Shown here piece after piece: positions 50,191-59,212 of a DNA stretch of 64,000 nucleotides. Within the stretch, counting starts at the first letter, position 1. Each line of letters begins with the position of its first letter. The notes beneath the pieces are model-generated. The model had not been told where the DNA came from. It searched no databases and saw only the letters and a list, made by a program, of their open reading frames with translations. Both the position numbers and the translations under genes were made by a program. Source of the stretch: DATBFU01 sp035498405 (lineage in GTDB: Bacteria > Acidobacteriota > Thermoanaerobaculia > UBA5066 > Gp7-AA6). Location of the stretch: positions 1 through 64,000 of the forward strand of contig DATKAE010000089.1 in NCBI GenBank assembly GCA_035498405.1, in the 5' to 3' direction.

Positions 50191-51444
50191 ATGAAAGCCA
50201 GCCGACGCGAGTTTCTGAAGATCGCAGGCGCGTCCGCCTTCGGCGCAGCGGACGCCGCCCGGGGTCTCGCCGCCGCCGGCCGGACGGCAGCGGCGTCGGA
50301 ACGCCAATTCGACGTCGTCGTGATCGGCGCCGGCGCGTTCGGCTCCTGGACCGCGTGGCATCTCGCGCGGGCCGGGCGCCGTGTGGCTCTGGTCGACGCG
50401 TATGGACCCGGCAACAGCCGCGCGAGCTCCGGCGGGGAGACTCGCGTCATCCGAATGGGGTACGGGGCGGACGAGTGGTACACGCGCTGGTCGCAGCGCT
50501 CTCTCGCCCTTTGGAAAGATCTCTCCGCGGCGACGGCGATGCCTCTCTTCCGCGCGACGGGCGTCCTGTGGATGGCGCGGACGGAGGATCCGCTGGCCAC
50601 GGGCACGCTCACGACTCTCTCGCGCCTCAACATCCCGCACGATCGACTCTCGCGCGCGACACTCGTCGAGCGTTGGCCCCAAATCGACTTCGGCCCGATC
50701 TCCTGGGCCGTCTACGAGCCGGGAAGCGGCGTGCTGATGGCGCGGCGCGCCGTCCAGGCGGTGGCTGCAGAAGCCGTGCGGTCAGGCGCGGTCGAGATCG
50801 CCGGGCTCGTGTCGCCGCCCTCCGGCTCGGGCCGTCTGACCGCGGTCGCGCTTCGGAGCGGGACGAAGCTATCGGCCGGCACCTTCGTCTTTGCCTGCGG
50901 GCCCTGGCTGCCCAAAGTCTTTCCGAATCTGCTCGCGGAACGGATCTTCCCCACACGACAGGAAGTCTTCTATTTCGGGCCCCCAGGCGGCGACGCACGC
51001 TTTGCCCCGCCGGCGATGCCGACCTGGGTCGATTTCGCCGAGGAGATCTACGGAATTCCCGACATCGAGAGCAAGGGCTTCAAGGTGGCGCCGGATCGCC
51101 ACGGTCCGCCGTTCGACCCGGACGCGGGGGAGCGGAGCGTGACCGCGGAGGGAATCGCCGCGGTTCGCGAGTACGTGGCGCGCCGTTTTCCGGCCCTGCG
51201 CGGCGCGCCGCTCGTGGCGAGCGAGGTCTGCCAATATGAAAACACCTCCAACGGCGACTTCTTGATCGACCGCCACCCGGATTTCGCCAACGTCTGGCTC
51301 GTCGGCGGGGGTTCGGGCCACGGCTTCAAGCATGGGCCGGCGGTCGGCGAGTACGTCGCCGCGCGCATTGCCGACGGAAAGCCCGTGGAGAAGAAGCTCT
51401 CCCTGGCGACGAAGCAGAAGCTCCAACAGAGGACGGTCTTCTGA
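50191..51444 (+). CDS. Tat-exported FAD-dependent amine/amino-acid oxidase (DAO type)
   Basis: This 417-residue protein carries a twin-arginine leader (SRREFLKIAGASAFGAA) and an FAD GxGxxG motif (DVVVIGAGAFGSWTAWHLARAG). Later regions fit the DAO/sarcosine oxidase-like fold, including GNSRASSGGETRVIRMGYG, similar to monomeric sarcosine oxidase and N-methyltryptophan oxidase, and WLVGGGSGHGFKHGPAVGEYVA at the end. It follows the gamma-glutamyltransferase-like gene by 22 bases, so the two form one exported pair that may cleave and then oxidise an extracellular amide or N-methyl substrate. Confidence 0.88.
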   Translation: MKASRREFLKIAGASAFGAADAARGLAAAGRTAAASERQFDVVVIGAGAFGSWTAWHLARAGRRVALVDAYGPGNSRASSGGETRVIRMGYGADEWYTRWSQRSLALWKDLSAATAMPLFRATGVLWMARTEDPLATGTLTTLSRLNIPHDRLSRATLVERWPQIDFGPISWAVYEPGSGVLMARRAVQAVAAEAVRSGAVEIAGLVSPPSGSGRLTAVALRSGTKLSAGTFVFACGPWLPKVFPNLLAERIFPTRQEVFYFGPPGGDARFAPPAMPTWVDFAEEIYGIPDIESKGFKVAPDRHGPPFDPDAGERSVTAEGIAAVREYVARRFPALRGAPLVASEVCQYENTSNGDFLIDRHPDFANVWLVGGGSGHGFKHGPAVGEYVAARIADGKPVEKKLSLATKQKLQQRTVF

Positions 51445-51510
51445 AAGCCGCGTCCCTCGGGGAAGGGCCGTCCCCGAGAGACGCGGTCCCGAATCGAGCC
51501 GCGGATCGAC

Positions 51511-51807
51511 TCAGTGGGAGGCGATCTTGGGCGCCTCGCAGCGGTAGGCCGTGCCCTGTCGGGCTCCGTCCGAGGCGATCAGGACGTAGTTGGCTCCCTT
51601 GCTCCGGGCTTCGTTGGAGAGCGTCGTGTTCACGTCGGCAGGCGCCGTGTTGTCGCCCGCAGTGACGTCGCCGACCTTTTGACAACCCGCGACGAGCGAC
51701 TCGCTCTTGGTCACTCCACCCTCGGGAAGGCTCGAGTTGCTCGAGCAGGCCGCGGCGCCCGCGATCAGGAGTGTGGCGGCGAGACTTCGAACCGGTAACC
51801 CTTTCAT
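51511..51807 (-). CDS. Small DUF4156-like lipoprotein
   Basis: This 98-residue protein starts at ATG 51807 after AGGAGGACAGG. The lipobox is GAAACSS. The mature part has CQKVGDVTAGDN and NEARSKGANYVLIASDGARQGTAYRCE, the pattern of DUF4156-like proteins (a Cys pair around a GDV segment and a GAN-V strand). The function is unknown. It is convergent with the oxidase gene and divergent from the mocA operon. Confidence 0.78.
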   Translation of the reverse strand: MKGLPVRSLAATLLIAGAAACSSNSSLPEGGVTKSESLVAGCQKVGDVTAGDNTAPADVNTTLSNEARSKGANYVLIASDGARQGTAYRCEAPKIASH

Positions 51808-51964
51808 CCTGTCCTCCTTTTCGGCATTGGTCCTCGCTCCGGATATCGCGTCCGTTGCGATTCGAATTTTTTTACGCGGGGCGCTCGGAAGGGTTCGTCC
51901 GTTGGAAACCAGAATCCGACCGTTGGTCCCGACACCCCCGAAACAATTAACGATGTGGCGCTCG

Positions 51965-51992
51965 TTGACGTTTCTCGGCGGCCGGGTATAGC
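51965..51992 (+). promoter_or_regulatory. Sigma70-like promoter of mocA-xdhC-cox operon
   Basis: TTGACG at 51965-51970 and TATAGC at 51987-51992 are separated by 16 bases. The flanking sequence GTTGACGTTTCTC and GGTATAGCTTG is repeated almost exactly at 58239-58266 in front of coxM. It lies 11 bases upstream of the mocA TTG start, which implies a very short leader. Confidence 0.75.
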
Positions 51993-52003
51993 TTGAGGTT
52001 CTC

Positions 52004-52651
52004 TTGGAACCTTCCGTGGACAGTGAGACAAACGGTCCCGTCGCCGGAGTCGTGCTGGCGGCCGGGGCCTCGACCCGCATGGGGAGGAACAAGCTTCTTC
52101 TTCAGATCGGCGGGGAGTCGCTCGTCAGGCGGGCCGCGCGTCGCGCTCTCGCCTCGGGCCTCGCTCCCGTGATCGTGGTTGTCGGCAACGAGGCGGACCG
52201 GTCACGCGCGGAGCTTTCCGGGTTGCCTTGCCGCGCGGTCGAGAACCCCGACTTCGAAAAGGGCATCCACCTTTCCCTGCGAGCCGGGATCGCGGCGGTG
52301 CCCTCGGACGCCCCGGCGGCGGTCGTGCTGCTCGCGGACATGCCGCTGGTGACCGACCGAATGATCGCGACGCTCGTCCAGCGCTATCGAGACTCGGGAG
52401 CGGCGCTCGTGATCTCCGAGTACGGCGGCGTGCAGGCACCGCCGACCCTCTACGACCGCCGGCTGTTCGAGGAGCTGCGAGCCGCCGAAGGTGAGGGCTG
52501 CAGCAAACGAGTGATCGAGCGCCACCGCGGCGAGGCCCTTTCGGTTGCCTGGCCCGCCGCGGCCCTGACCGACGTCGACCGGCCCGAGGACTTCGAGCGG
52601 ATCCGGCAGGAGCTCTCCTCCGAGGAGACGCGGTGCGCCCCGACCTGCTGA
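52004..52651 (+). CDS. mocA: Molybdenum cofactor cytidylyltransferase (MocA-like)
   Basis: This protein of up to 215 residues is a nucleotidyltransferase with GVVLAAGASTRMGRNKLLL at the N-terminus, DMPLV as the metal-binding segment and a C-terminal DVDRPEDFE. Such enzymes add CMP to molybdopterin, the cofactor form used by CO dehydrogenase. The start is TTG 52004 or GTG 52016; promoter distance favours either. Its end overlaps the xdhC start by 19 bases. Being next to xdhC and coxD supports the assignment over a sugar nucleotidyltransferase. Confidence 0.88.
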   Translation: MEPSVDSETNGPVAGVVLAAGASTRMGRNKLLLQIGGESLVRRAARRALASGLAPVIVVVGNEADRSRAELSGLPCRAVENPDFEKGIHLSLRAGIAAVPSDAPAAVVLLADMPLVTDRMIATLVQRYRDSGAALVISEYGGVQAPPTLYDRRLFEELRAAEGEGCSKRVIERHRGEALSVAWPAAALTDVDRPEDFERIRQELSSEETRCAPTC

Positions 52652-53616
52652 TCCTCGCGGCCGACCTGATTCGCCGGGAAGAGCCCTTCGCTCTGGCCAC
52701 GGTGGTCCGCCGGCAGCCGGCCAGCTCTTCCCAGGCGGGGGACATGGCCCTCGTCAGCGCCGCGGGGGAATTTCACGGCTGGCTCGGCGGAAGCTGCACT
52801 CAGCCGACCGTCGTGCGCGAGGCGCTGCGGGCGCTCGCCGACGGGAAGCCCCGACTCATCGCCCTCTCTCCCGATCCCGGGTCGGATCGCCGCCCGGGTG
52901 TTCTCGTCTATCCGATGACCTGCCACAGCGGAGGCAGCGTGGACATCTACATCGAGCCCGTGTCGCCCCCTTCCCGATTCCTGATCTTCGGCCTCTCGCC
53001 CGTGGCGCGGGCCCTCTGCCGCCTGGCGAAGGCAACCGGATACGCCGTGGACGTCGCCGATCCCGAAGCGGATCGCGCGAGGTTCCCAGAGGCGGACCGC
53101 TTCTGGACCGATCTCGGCAAGCCGGCGCCTCCGTTGGGCTCCCGGCCCTTCGCGGTCGTCGCCACGATGGGGGAGAGAGACGAGGAGGCGGTTGCCGCCG
53201 CCCTCTCGACCGAGCCGGCGTATCTGGGAGTCGTCGCGAGCGGAAAAAGGTTCGCGCAGATCCGCGAGACCCTGCTCGCCCGGGGTGTGCCCGATTCGGC
53301 GATCTCGCGCGTCAAGAATCCCGCGGGGCTCGACATCGGCGCGCAGACGCCCGAGGAGATCGCCGTCTCGATCCTGGCCGAGATCGTGGAGAAGCGACGG
53401 CGGGAGGCGCGGGTGAGCACTCGGGCGCCGGCGCTTCCGGCGGCTTCGGGGGAGGAGCGAGACCCCGTCTGCGGCATGATGGTCGAGGTCGCTTCGGCGC
53501 GCCACCGCGCGGAGGTCGGCGGCCGCAGCTATTACTTCTGCTGCGGCGGCTGCCGCGAGAAGTTTCTGGCGGCGCCGGAGCGCTTCGGCGCGGCCGGATC
53601 CGGAGCGCGCGCATGA
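52633..53616 (+). CDS. XdhC/CoxI-family protein with C-terminal YHS domain
   Basis: This 327-residue protein starts with GTG 52633. It has an XdhC/CoxI N-terminal domain (FALATVVRRQPASSSQAGDMALV, GWLGGSCTQPTVVREALRAL) and a Rossmann-type second domain (RFLIFGLSPVARALCRLAKATGYAVDVAD, YLGVVASGKRFAQIRETLLARGV, GLDIGAQTPEEIAVSILAEIV). The last 60 residues are a YHS metal-binding domain (DPVCGMMVEVASARHRAE, YYFCCGGCREKFLA). XdhC proteins insert sulfurated molybdenum cofactor. The YHS fusion is unusual and may bind copper, which CO dehydrogenase needs in its Mo-Cu centre. Confidence 0.9.
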   Translation: MRPDLLILAADLIRREEPFALATVVRRQPASSSQAGDMALVSAAGEFHGWLGGSCTQPTVVREALRALADGKPRLIALSPDPGSDRRPGVLVYPMTCHSGGSVDIYIEPVSPPSRFLIFGLSPVARALCRLAKATGYAVDVADPEADRARFPEADRFWTDLGKPAPPLGSRPFAVVATMGERDEEAVAAALSTEPAYLGVVASGKRFAQIRETLLARGVPDSAISRVKNPAGLDIGAQTPEEIAVSILAEIVEKRRREARVSTRAPALPAASGEERDPVCGMMVEVASARHRAEVGGRSYYFCCGGCREKFLAAPERFGAAGSGARA

Positions 53617-54509
53617 AGGCCGAGATCCAGGCCATGCAGGAGGCGATGGAGCGGCACGGCTACATTGCCGAGCCCGCGATCGCAACGGGGGTGTTCCTCG
53701 CCAAGGAGATGCGCAAGCCGCTCTTGATCGAAGGGGACGCGGGCGTGGGAAAGACCGAGGTCGCCAAGGTGCTCGCCCGAATACTCGAGACGGAGCTGAT
53801 CCGCCTGCAGTGCTACGAGGGGCTCGACGTCTATACGGCGCTGTACGAGTGGGATTACCCGCGGCAGATGCTGCGGGTTCGGATGGCGGAGGCGGAGGGG
53901 CGGGCGTCGGGCGAGATCGAGCAGGTCATCTATTCACGCGGCTATTTGCTCGAGCGGCCGCTCCTTCGGGCGATCACGCGCCGGGAGGGGCCGCCGGTTC
54001 TGCTGGTCGACGAAGTGGACCGGGCCGATGACGCCTTCGAGGCGTTTCTTCTCGAGGTCCTGTCGGACTTCCAGGTCACGATTCCCGAGCTTGGCACGGT
54101 CAAGGCCGAGCACGTTCCCTACGTCGTCCTGACCTCCAATCGCAGCCGGGAGATCGGCGACGCGCTGCGCCGCCGCTGCCTCTACCTCTACATCGAGCAC
54201 CCGAGCCTCGAGAAGGAGGTCCGGATCATCCGCACGCGGGTGCCCGGCGCCGGCGAGCGTCTCTCGCAGCAAATCGGACGCTTCCTGCAGGCACTGCGCG
54301 GCCGGCAGTTGCTCAAGGCGCCGGGTGTGGCGGAGACGATCGATTGGGCGCAGGCCCTCGTGCGCCTCCACCGCGACGAGCTGGACGCCGAGACGGTCGA
54401 GCAGACGCTCGGCTGCATCCTGAAGGACCGCCACGACCTGCGGGAGCTCGAGGGCACGGAGCTCTCTGCGCTGGTCGAGGAGGCGCGCGCGGCCGCTCCG
54501 GCCTCATGA
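53613..54509 (+). CDS. coxD: CoxD, MoxR-type AAA+ ATPase
   Basis: This 298-residue AAA+ protein has Walker A GDAGVGKTE and Walker B VLLVDEVDRAD, an arginine-rich sensor region (EIGDALRRRCLYLYI) and a C-terminal lid. The MoxR-type pattern FLAKEMRKPLLIEGDAG is typical of CoxD. It works with CoxE in sulfuration and copper insertion of the CO dehydrogenase Mo-Cu site (known in Oligotropha). It overlaps xdhC and the following patatin gene by ATGA. Normally coxE would follow directly; here a patatin gene lies between. Confidence 0.93.
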   Translation: MKAEIQAMQEAMERHGYIAEPAIATGVFLAKEMRKPLLIEGDAGVGKTEVAKVLARILETELIRLQCYEGLDVYTALYEWDYPRQMLRVRMAEAEGRASGEIEQVIYSRGYLLERPLLRAITRREGPPVLLVDEVDRADDAFEAFLLEVLSDFQVTIPELGTVKAEHVPYVVLTSNRSREIGDALRRRCLYLYIEHPSLEKEVRIIRTRVPGAGERLSQQIGRFLQALRGRQLLKAPGVAETIDWAQALVRLHRDELDAETVEQTLGCILKDRHDLRELEGTELSALVEEARAAAPAS

Positions 54510-55750
54510 GCGGCGGTTGCGGCCGGCGGCTACTCCTTGCCCTCGGGGCGGTCGTGGCCCTGGTCGTCGGACTGTTTCTCTTGCTGCGTCCCTCGGGCGT
54601 CACCCGGCGGTCCGCCGTGCCCAGTGACCTTCAGGCGCTCGCCGTGGTCCCCGGCTTCCCCAACTTCGTCCGATACTTCCCGACGGACGCGACGCACGTG
54701 GAGGCCTTCGAGAAGGATTTCCTCGACTCGAACGAACGCGAGAGGCTCGAACTCGAACGGCTCGGCTATCGCGGGGAGCTTCCTCCCGTCTCGTATCTCG
54801 CGATCTCCGGCGGCGGCGACAACGGCGCCTTCGGAGCGGGCCTGCTAAACGGCTGGTCCGCCACCGGCGATCGGCCGACCTTCAAGCTCGTCACCGGGGT
54901 GAGCACGGGGGCGCTCATCGCTCCCTTCGCGTTCCTCGGGCCGGCCTACGACGCGACGCTCAGGTCGATCTACACGGGGATCAGCTTCCGCGACATCGCC
55001 CTGAAGCGATCGCCGCTCTGGGTGCTCTTCGGGGACGCGATGGCGGACAACGCTCCTCTTCGGAGCCTCGTCAAGAAGCACGTGACACAGGAGGTCCTCG
55101 ACGCGATCGCCAACGAACGAGACAAGGGACGCATCCTGCTCGTCGCAACGACGAACCTCGACGCGCGGCGTCCGGTCATCTGGAACGTCACCGAGATCGC
55201 CGCGGCCCGTTCCCCCAAGGCGCTGGAGCTCGTTCAGAAGATCCTGGTCGCCTCCTCGGCAATCCCGGGCACCTTTCCGCCGGTGATGATCGACGTCCTG
55301 GCAGGCGGCAGGTCGTACCAGGAGATGCACGTGGACGGTGCGACCGCGGCGCAGGTCTTCGTTTACCCCACCGCGATTCAGTTGTCGCGCCTCGCGGCGC
55401 GAAAGCGCACGCTCTACATCATCCGCAACGCGCGCCTGGATCCACAATGGGCGCAGGTGGAGCGGCGCACGCTGCCGATCGCGTTCCGCGCCATCGCCTG
55501 CCTCGTTCAATTCCAGGGGATCGGGGACCTTTACACGATCTACACGATCACACAGAGAGACCGCCTCGCGTTCAACCTGGCGTTCATCCCGCCGACCTTC
55601 GATTACCCCCACGAGCAGCTCTTCGACACGAAATACATGGCCGAGCTCTTCGCCGTCGGTGAGCGGATGGCCGTCAAGGGAACCGACTGGTGGTGGAAGC
55701 ATCCGCCCGTCCTCTTGAGCGGCGTGCCGGACGAAGAGCACTTCCAGTAA
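54506..55750 (+). CDS. Patatin-like phospholipase 1
   Basis: This 414-residue protein starts at ATG 54506 in an ATGA overlap. The N-terminus is a hydrophobic anchor (LLLALGAVVALVVGLFLLL). The patatin fold has an oxyanion loop GGGDNGAFGAG, the nucleophile motif GVSTG with Ser133, and the dyad Asp in HVDGATAAQ. Substrates are probably lipids. It inserts between coxD and coxE and has a close paralogue after coxE. The C-terminal half (VEASSAIPGTFPP-like, GDLYTIYTITQRDRLAFNLAFIPP) is well conserved between them. A 13-base repeat (CCGGCCTCATGAG) flanks this gene at 54498-54510 and 55815-55827. Confidence 0.9.
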   Translation: MSGGCGRRLLLALGAVVALVVGLFLLLRPSGVTRRSAVPSDLQALAVVPGFPNFVRYFPTDATHVEAFEKDFLDSNERERLELERLGYRGELPPVSYLAISGGGDNGAFGAGLLNGWSATGDRPTFKLVTGVSTGALIAPFAFLGPAYDATLRSIYTGISFRDIALKRSPLWVLFGDAMADNAPLRSLVKKHVTQEVLDAIANERDKGRILLVATTNLDARRPVIWNVTEIAAARSPKALELVQKILVASSAIPGTFPPVMIDVLAGGRSYQEMHVDGATAAQVFVYPTAIQLSRLAARKRTLYIIRNARLDPQWAQVERRTLPIAFRAIACLVQFQGIGDLYTIYTITQRDRLAFNLAFIPPTFDYPHEQLFDTKYMAELFAVGERMAVKGTDWWWKHPPVLLSGVPDEEHFQ

Positions 55751-55760
55751 GGCAACGAGG

Positions 55761-55826
55761 ATGGCGCCCGAGATCCGGAAGACCTTCACGATCGAGGCGC
55801 CGCGGGCGGTCGTCCCGGCCTCATGA
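55761..55826 (+). pseudogene. 22-codon remnant, CoxG-like start fused to coxD end
   Basis: An ATG frame reads MAPEIRKTFTIEAPRAVVPA, then Ser and stop. The first 18 residues resemble the start of SRPBCC-fold proteins such as CoxG (charged start, FTIxAPxxxV). The last PAS-stop plus the following ATGAG matches the end of coxD (APAS-stop). This looks like a deletion that joined a coxG-like 5' end to a copy of the coxD/coxE junction. It overlaps the coxE start by ATGA, so it may still provide translational coupling. Confidence 0.45.
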
Positions 55827-56953
55827 GGCGCGAAGACCTGGTTGTTCACCTGGCGCGCTTTGCCGGAGGCTTGCGAGAGCGCGGGGTCCGGGTGAGTCTC
55901 TCCGATGAGGTCGACGCGGCCGAGGCGCTCACACTGGTCGATGTCTCCGACCGCGCCGAGGTGCGGCGAGCGCTCGCGATCGCTCTGAAGATCCGGCCGC
56001 GCGACGCCAGGGCCTTCGAGGATCTGTTCGAGGTCTGGTGGGCCGGCTCGCCGCCGGGCGACGCCGCGCTCGCCGCCGATGAGCGTCGGTCCGCGGATCG
56101 GGCGCAGCCGCTGGCAAGGGTCGCGAGGACCCAGGGGGTGCGCGGCTTCGACGACCGGTGGGAGCGGGAATCTCTCCAGGGAGACACGCCGGGATACAGC
56201 TCCGAGGCGCTTCTTCGAGGGAAGCCCTTCGAGCAGTGCAGCGAGGCGGACCTCGCGGCGATCGAGCGTATCCTGACGCGCCTCGCCTCGAGGCTAGCGA
56301 CCCGGCGCAGCCGACGGCTCGTCCCGACGCGCGGCCGGGGGCGGGTCGATCCGCGGAGGAGCTTCCGCGACGCGGTCGAGACCGACGGGGAGCTCCTGCG
56401 GCTCGCGCGGCGCGCGCGCGCGGTCGAGGAGCCGCGCCTGGTGGTTCTGTGCGACACGAGCGGATCGATGGATCTCTACAGCCGCTTCCTGCTGGCCTTC
56501 CTCCTCTCCTTGAAGAAGGTGGCTCGGCGCACGGAGCTCTTCGCTTTCAACACGGCCCTCGTGCGGCTGACACCTTGGGTCTCGGCCTCCCGCATCGGCT
56601 CGACGCTCGAGCGGCTCTCCGCGGGCGTACCCGACTGGTCGGGAGGAACGAAGATCGGCGAATGCCTCGCGAAGTTCGTGGCCGCCTACCTGGACGAGAT
56701 GGTCGACGCGAAGACCGTCGTCGTCATCGTCAGCGACGGCCTGGACCGGGGGGATACTTCGGCCCTGGTCGCCGCGATGCGCGCGATCTCCTCGCGGGCG
56801 CGGCGGGTCATCTGGTTGAATCCGCTCCTGGGAGACTCGCGCTACGAGCCGATCCAGCGAGGCATGGCCGCGGCCTTGCCGTACATCGACACACTCGCTC
56901 CCGCGCACAATCTCGAATCGCTCGAGCGGCTGATTCCCCAGCTCGCGGCCTGA
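55823..56953 (+). CDS. coxE: CoxE, von Willebrand-A domain protein
   Basis: This 376-residue protein has an N-terminal helical region (LARFAGGLRERGVRVSLSDEVDAAEAL) and a VWA domain with MIDAS motif DTSGSMD, followed by the Thr/Asp segments in WSGGTKIGECL and VIVSDGLDRGD. CoxE is the partner of the CoxD ATPase in activating the CO dehydrogenase Mo-Cu site. The ATG at 55823 overlaps the remnant stop. The order coxD, patatin, coxE, patatin then coxMSL downstream differs from the textbook coxMSLDEFG order. Confidence 0.92.
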   Translation: MRREDLVVHLARFAGGLRERGVRVSLSDEVDAAEALTLVDVSDRAEVRRALAIALKIRPRDARAFEDLFEVWWAGSPPGDAALAADERRSADRAQPLARVARTQGVRGFDDRWERESLQGDTPGYSSEALLRGKPFEQCSEADLAAIERILTRLASRLATRRSRRLVPTRGRGRVDPRRSFRDAVETDGELLRLARRARAVEEPRLVVLCDTSGSMDLYSRFLLAFLLSLKKVARRTELFAFNTALVRLTPWVSASRIGSTLERLSAGVPDWSGGTKIGECLAKFVAAYLDEMVDAKTVVVIVSDGLDRGDTSALVAAMRAISSRARRVIWLNPLLGDSRYEPIQRGMAAALPYIDTLAPAHNLESLERLIPQLAA

Positions 56954-56985
56954 CAGGGCGCCCCGAGGCCCCATCGTCGGTGAGT

Positions 56986-58236
56986 ATGATTGCCGCCGCC
57001 GTGGCTCGACCATCCTTCTGCCGCCCGTGGCTCCTGACCTCGGCACTCGCTCTCGGCCCGCTCTTCCTGCAGGGCTGCGCGACGACGCCGCGGCGCGACG
57101 CCGTGCCTGAGGATCTGCAGACGCAGGCGAACGTCGTCGGATTCCCGAGCGGGATCCGGTATTTTCCACGAGACGCGGGACACGTCGAGGAGTTCGAGCG
57201 GGACTACCTGGATTCGCTCGATCGCGAGATCCACTACCGGTACAACCAGGGAGAGGAGGGCCCGCTGCCGCCGGCGGCGTTTCTCGCCATCTCCGGCGGC
57301 GGCGACAACGGCGCCTTCGGTGCCGGTCTCTTGTACGGCTGGACCGAAGCGGGCACGCGCCCCGAGTTCAAACTCGTGACCGGCGTGTCGACCGGCGCAC
57401 TGATCGCGCCGTTCGCGTTTCTGGGCCCGGCCTATGACGAGAGACTGAAGGCCCTGTACACGGGCATCTCGATGAAGGACATCGCCGAGCAGCGGTCCAT
57501 CTTGTCGATCCTGTACGGAGACGCGATGGCCGACAACACGCCCCTCTGGAACCTCGTCAAGAAGTACGTGACGCAGGAAATGCTCGATGCGATCGCGGCG
57601 GAGCACGAGAAGGGGCGCATCCTCCTCGTTGCGACAACGAACCTGGACGTGCGGCGGCCCGTCATCTGGAACGTCACGAAGATCGCCGCCACGAAGTTGC
57701 CGGGGGCCTTGGCGTTGATCCAGAAGATCCTCATCGCCTCGGCCGCGATCCCGGGCACCTTTCCGCCGACGATGATCGACGTCGAAGCGGGGGCAAAGAC
57801 GTATCAGGAGATGCATGTCGACGGCGGCACCGCCGCCCAGGTTTTCGTCTATCCGGCGGCCATCCATCTCGCCAAGCTGGCGCAGCGCGAGCGCAAGGTC
57901 TACATCATTCGCAACGCCCGTCTGGACCCCGAGTGGGCCCAGGTCGACCGCCGGACCCTGCCGATTGCCTTCCGGGCCATCACCTGCCTGATCCAGTATC
58001 AAGGGTTGGGGGATCTGTACCGCATCTACGCGATCACCCAGAGGGACCACGTGGACTACAACCTGGCCTTCATCCCGGCGACCTTCGACACCCCGCACAC
58101 CTCCGAGTTCGACACGACCTACATGCGGGCGCTCTTCGACTTGGGCTACCGCATGGCAGCGGAAGGACACGAATGGTGGTACAAGCGCCCGCCCGTCCTG
58201 GTGTCGGGCGTGGACGAGGAGCCTCCGGCTTACTAG
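56986..58236 (+). CDS. Patatin-like phospholipase 2 (lipoprotein)
   Basis: This 416-residue paralogue of the gene at 54506 has a lipobox (LFLQGCATT) in place of an anchor helix. The oxyanion loop is GGGDNGAFGAG, the nucleophile GVSTG has Ser135, and the Asp is in HVDGGTAAQ, the classic DG(G/A) motif. Nearly every segment of patatin 1 is recognisable, including ATTNLDVRRPVIWNVT and DPEWAQVDRRTLPIAFRAI. The start may be ATG 56986 or GTG 56980. It ends just before the coxM promoter. Being an envelope lipoprotein between two CO dehydrogenase gene groups, it may serve membrane association, but this is unproven. Confidence 0.9.
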   Translation: MIAAAVARPSFCRPWLLTSALALGPLFLQGCATTPRRDAVPEDLQTQANVVGFPSGIRYFPRDAGHVEEFERDYLDSLDREIHYRYNQGEEGPLPPAAFLAISGGGDNGAFGAGLLYGWTEAGTRPEFKLVTGVSTGALIAPFAFLGPAYDERLKALYTGISMKDIAEQRSILSILYGDAMADNTPLWNLVKKYVTQEMLDAIAAEHEKGRILLVATTNLDVRRPVIWNVTKIAATKLPGALALIQKILIASAAIPGTFPPTMIDVEAGAKTYQEMHVDGGTAAQVFVYPAAIHLAKLAQRERKVYIIRNARLDPEWAQVDRRTLPIAFRAITCLIQYQGLGDLYRIYAITQRDHVDYNLAFIPATFDTPHTSEFDTTYMRALFDLGYRMAAEGHEWWYKRPPVLVSGVDEEPPAY

Positions 58237-58238
58237 CG

Positions 58239-58266
58239 TTGACGTTTCTCCCGCGGACGGTATAGC
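58239..58266 (+). promoter_or_regulatory. Sigma70-like promoter of coxMSL
   Basis: TTGACG at 58239-58244 and TATAGC at 58261-58266 with a 16-base spacer match the promoter at 51965-51992 in all core positions and in the flanks (GTTGACGTTTCTC, GGTATAGCTTG). It lies 71 bases upstream of coxM, just after the patatin 2 stop. The identical elements suggest co-regulation of the maturation and structural operons. Confidence 0.8.
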
Positions 58267-58337
58267 TTGCAGTCTCGAGCCGCGCCGGCCTTCCGCTGCG
58301 GCGGCGGCGAGTTGGATGGAAGTTGAGAGGAGGTCCC

Positions 58338-59210
<873 letters not shown>

Positions 59211-59212
59211 CC

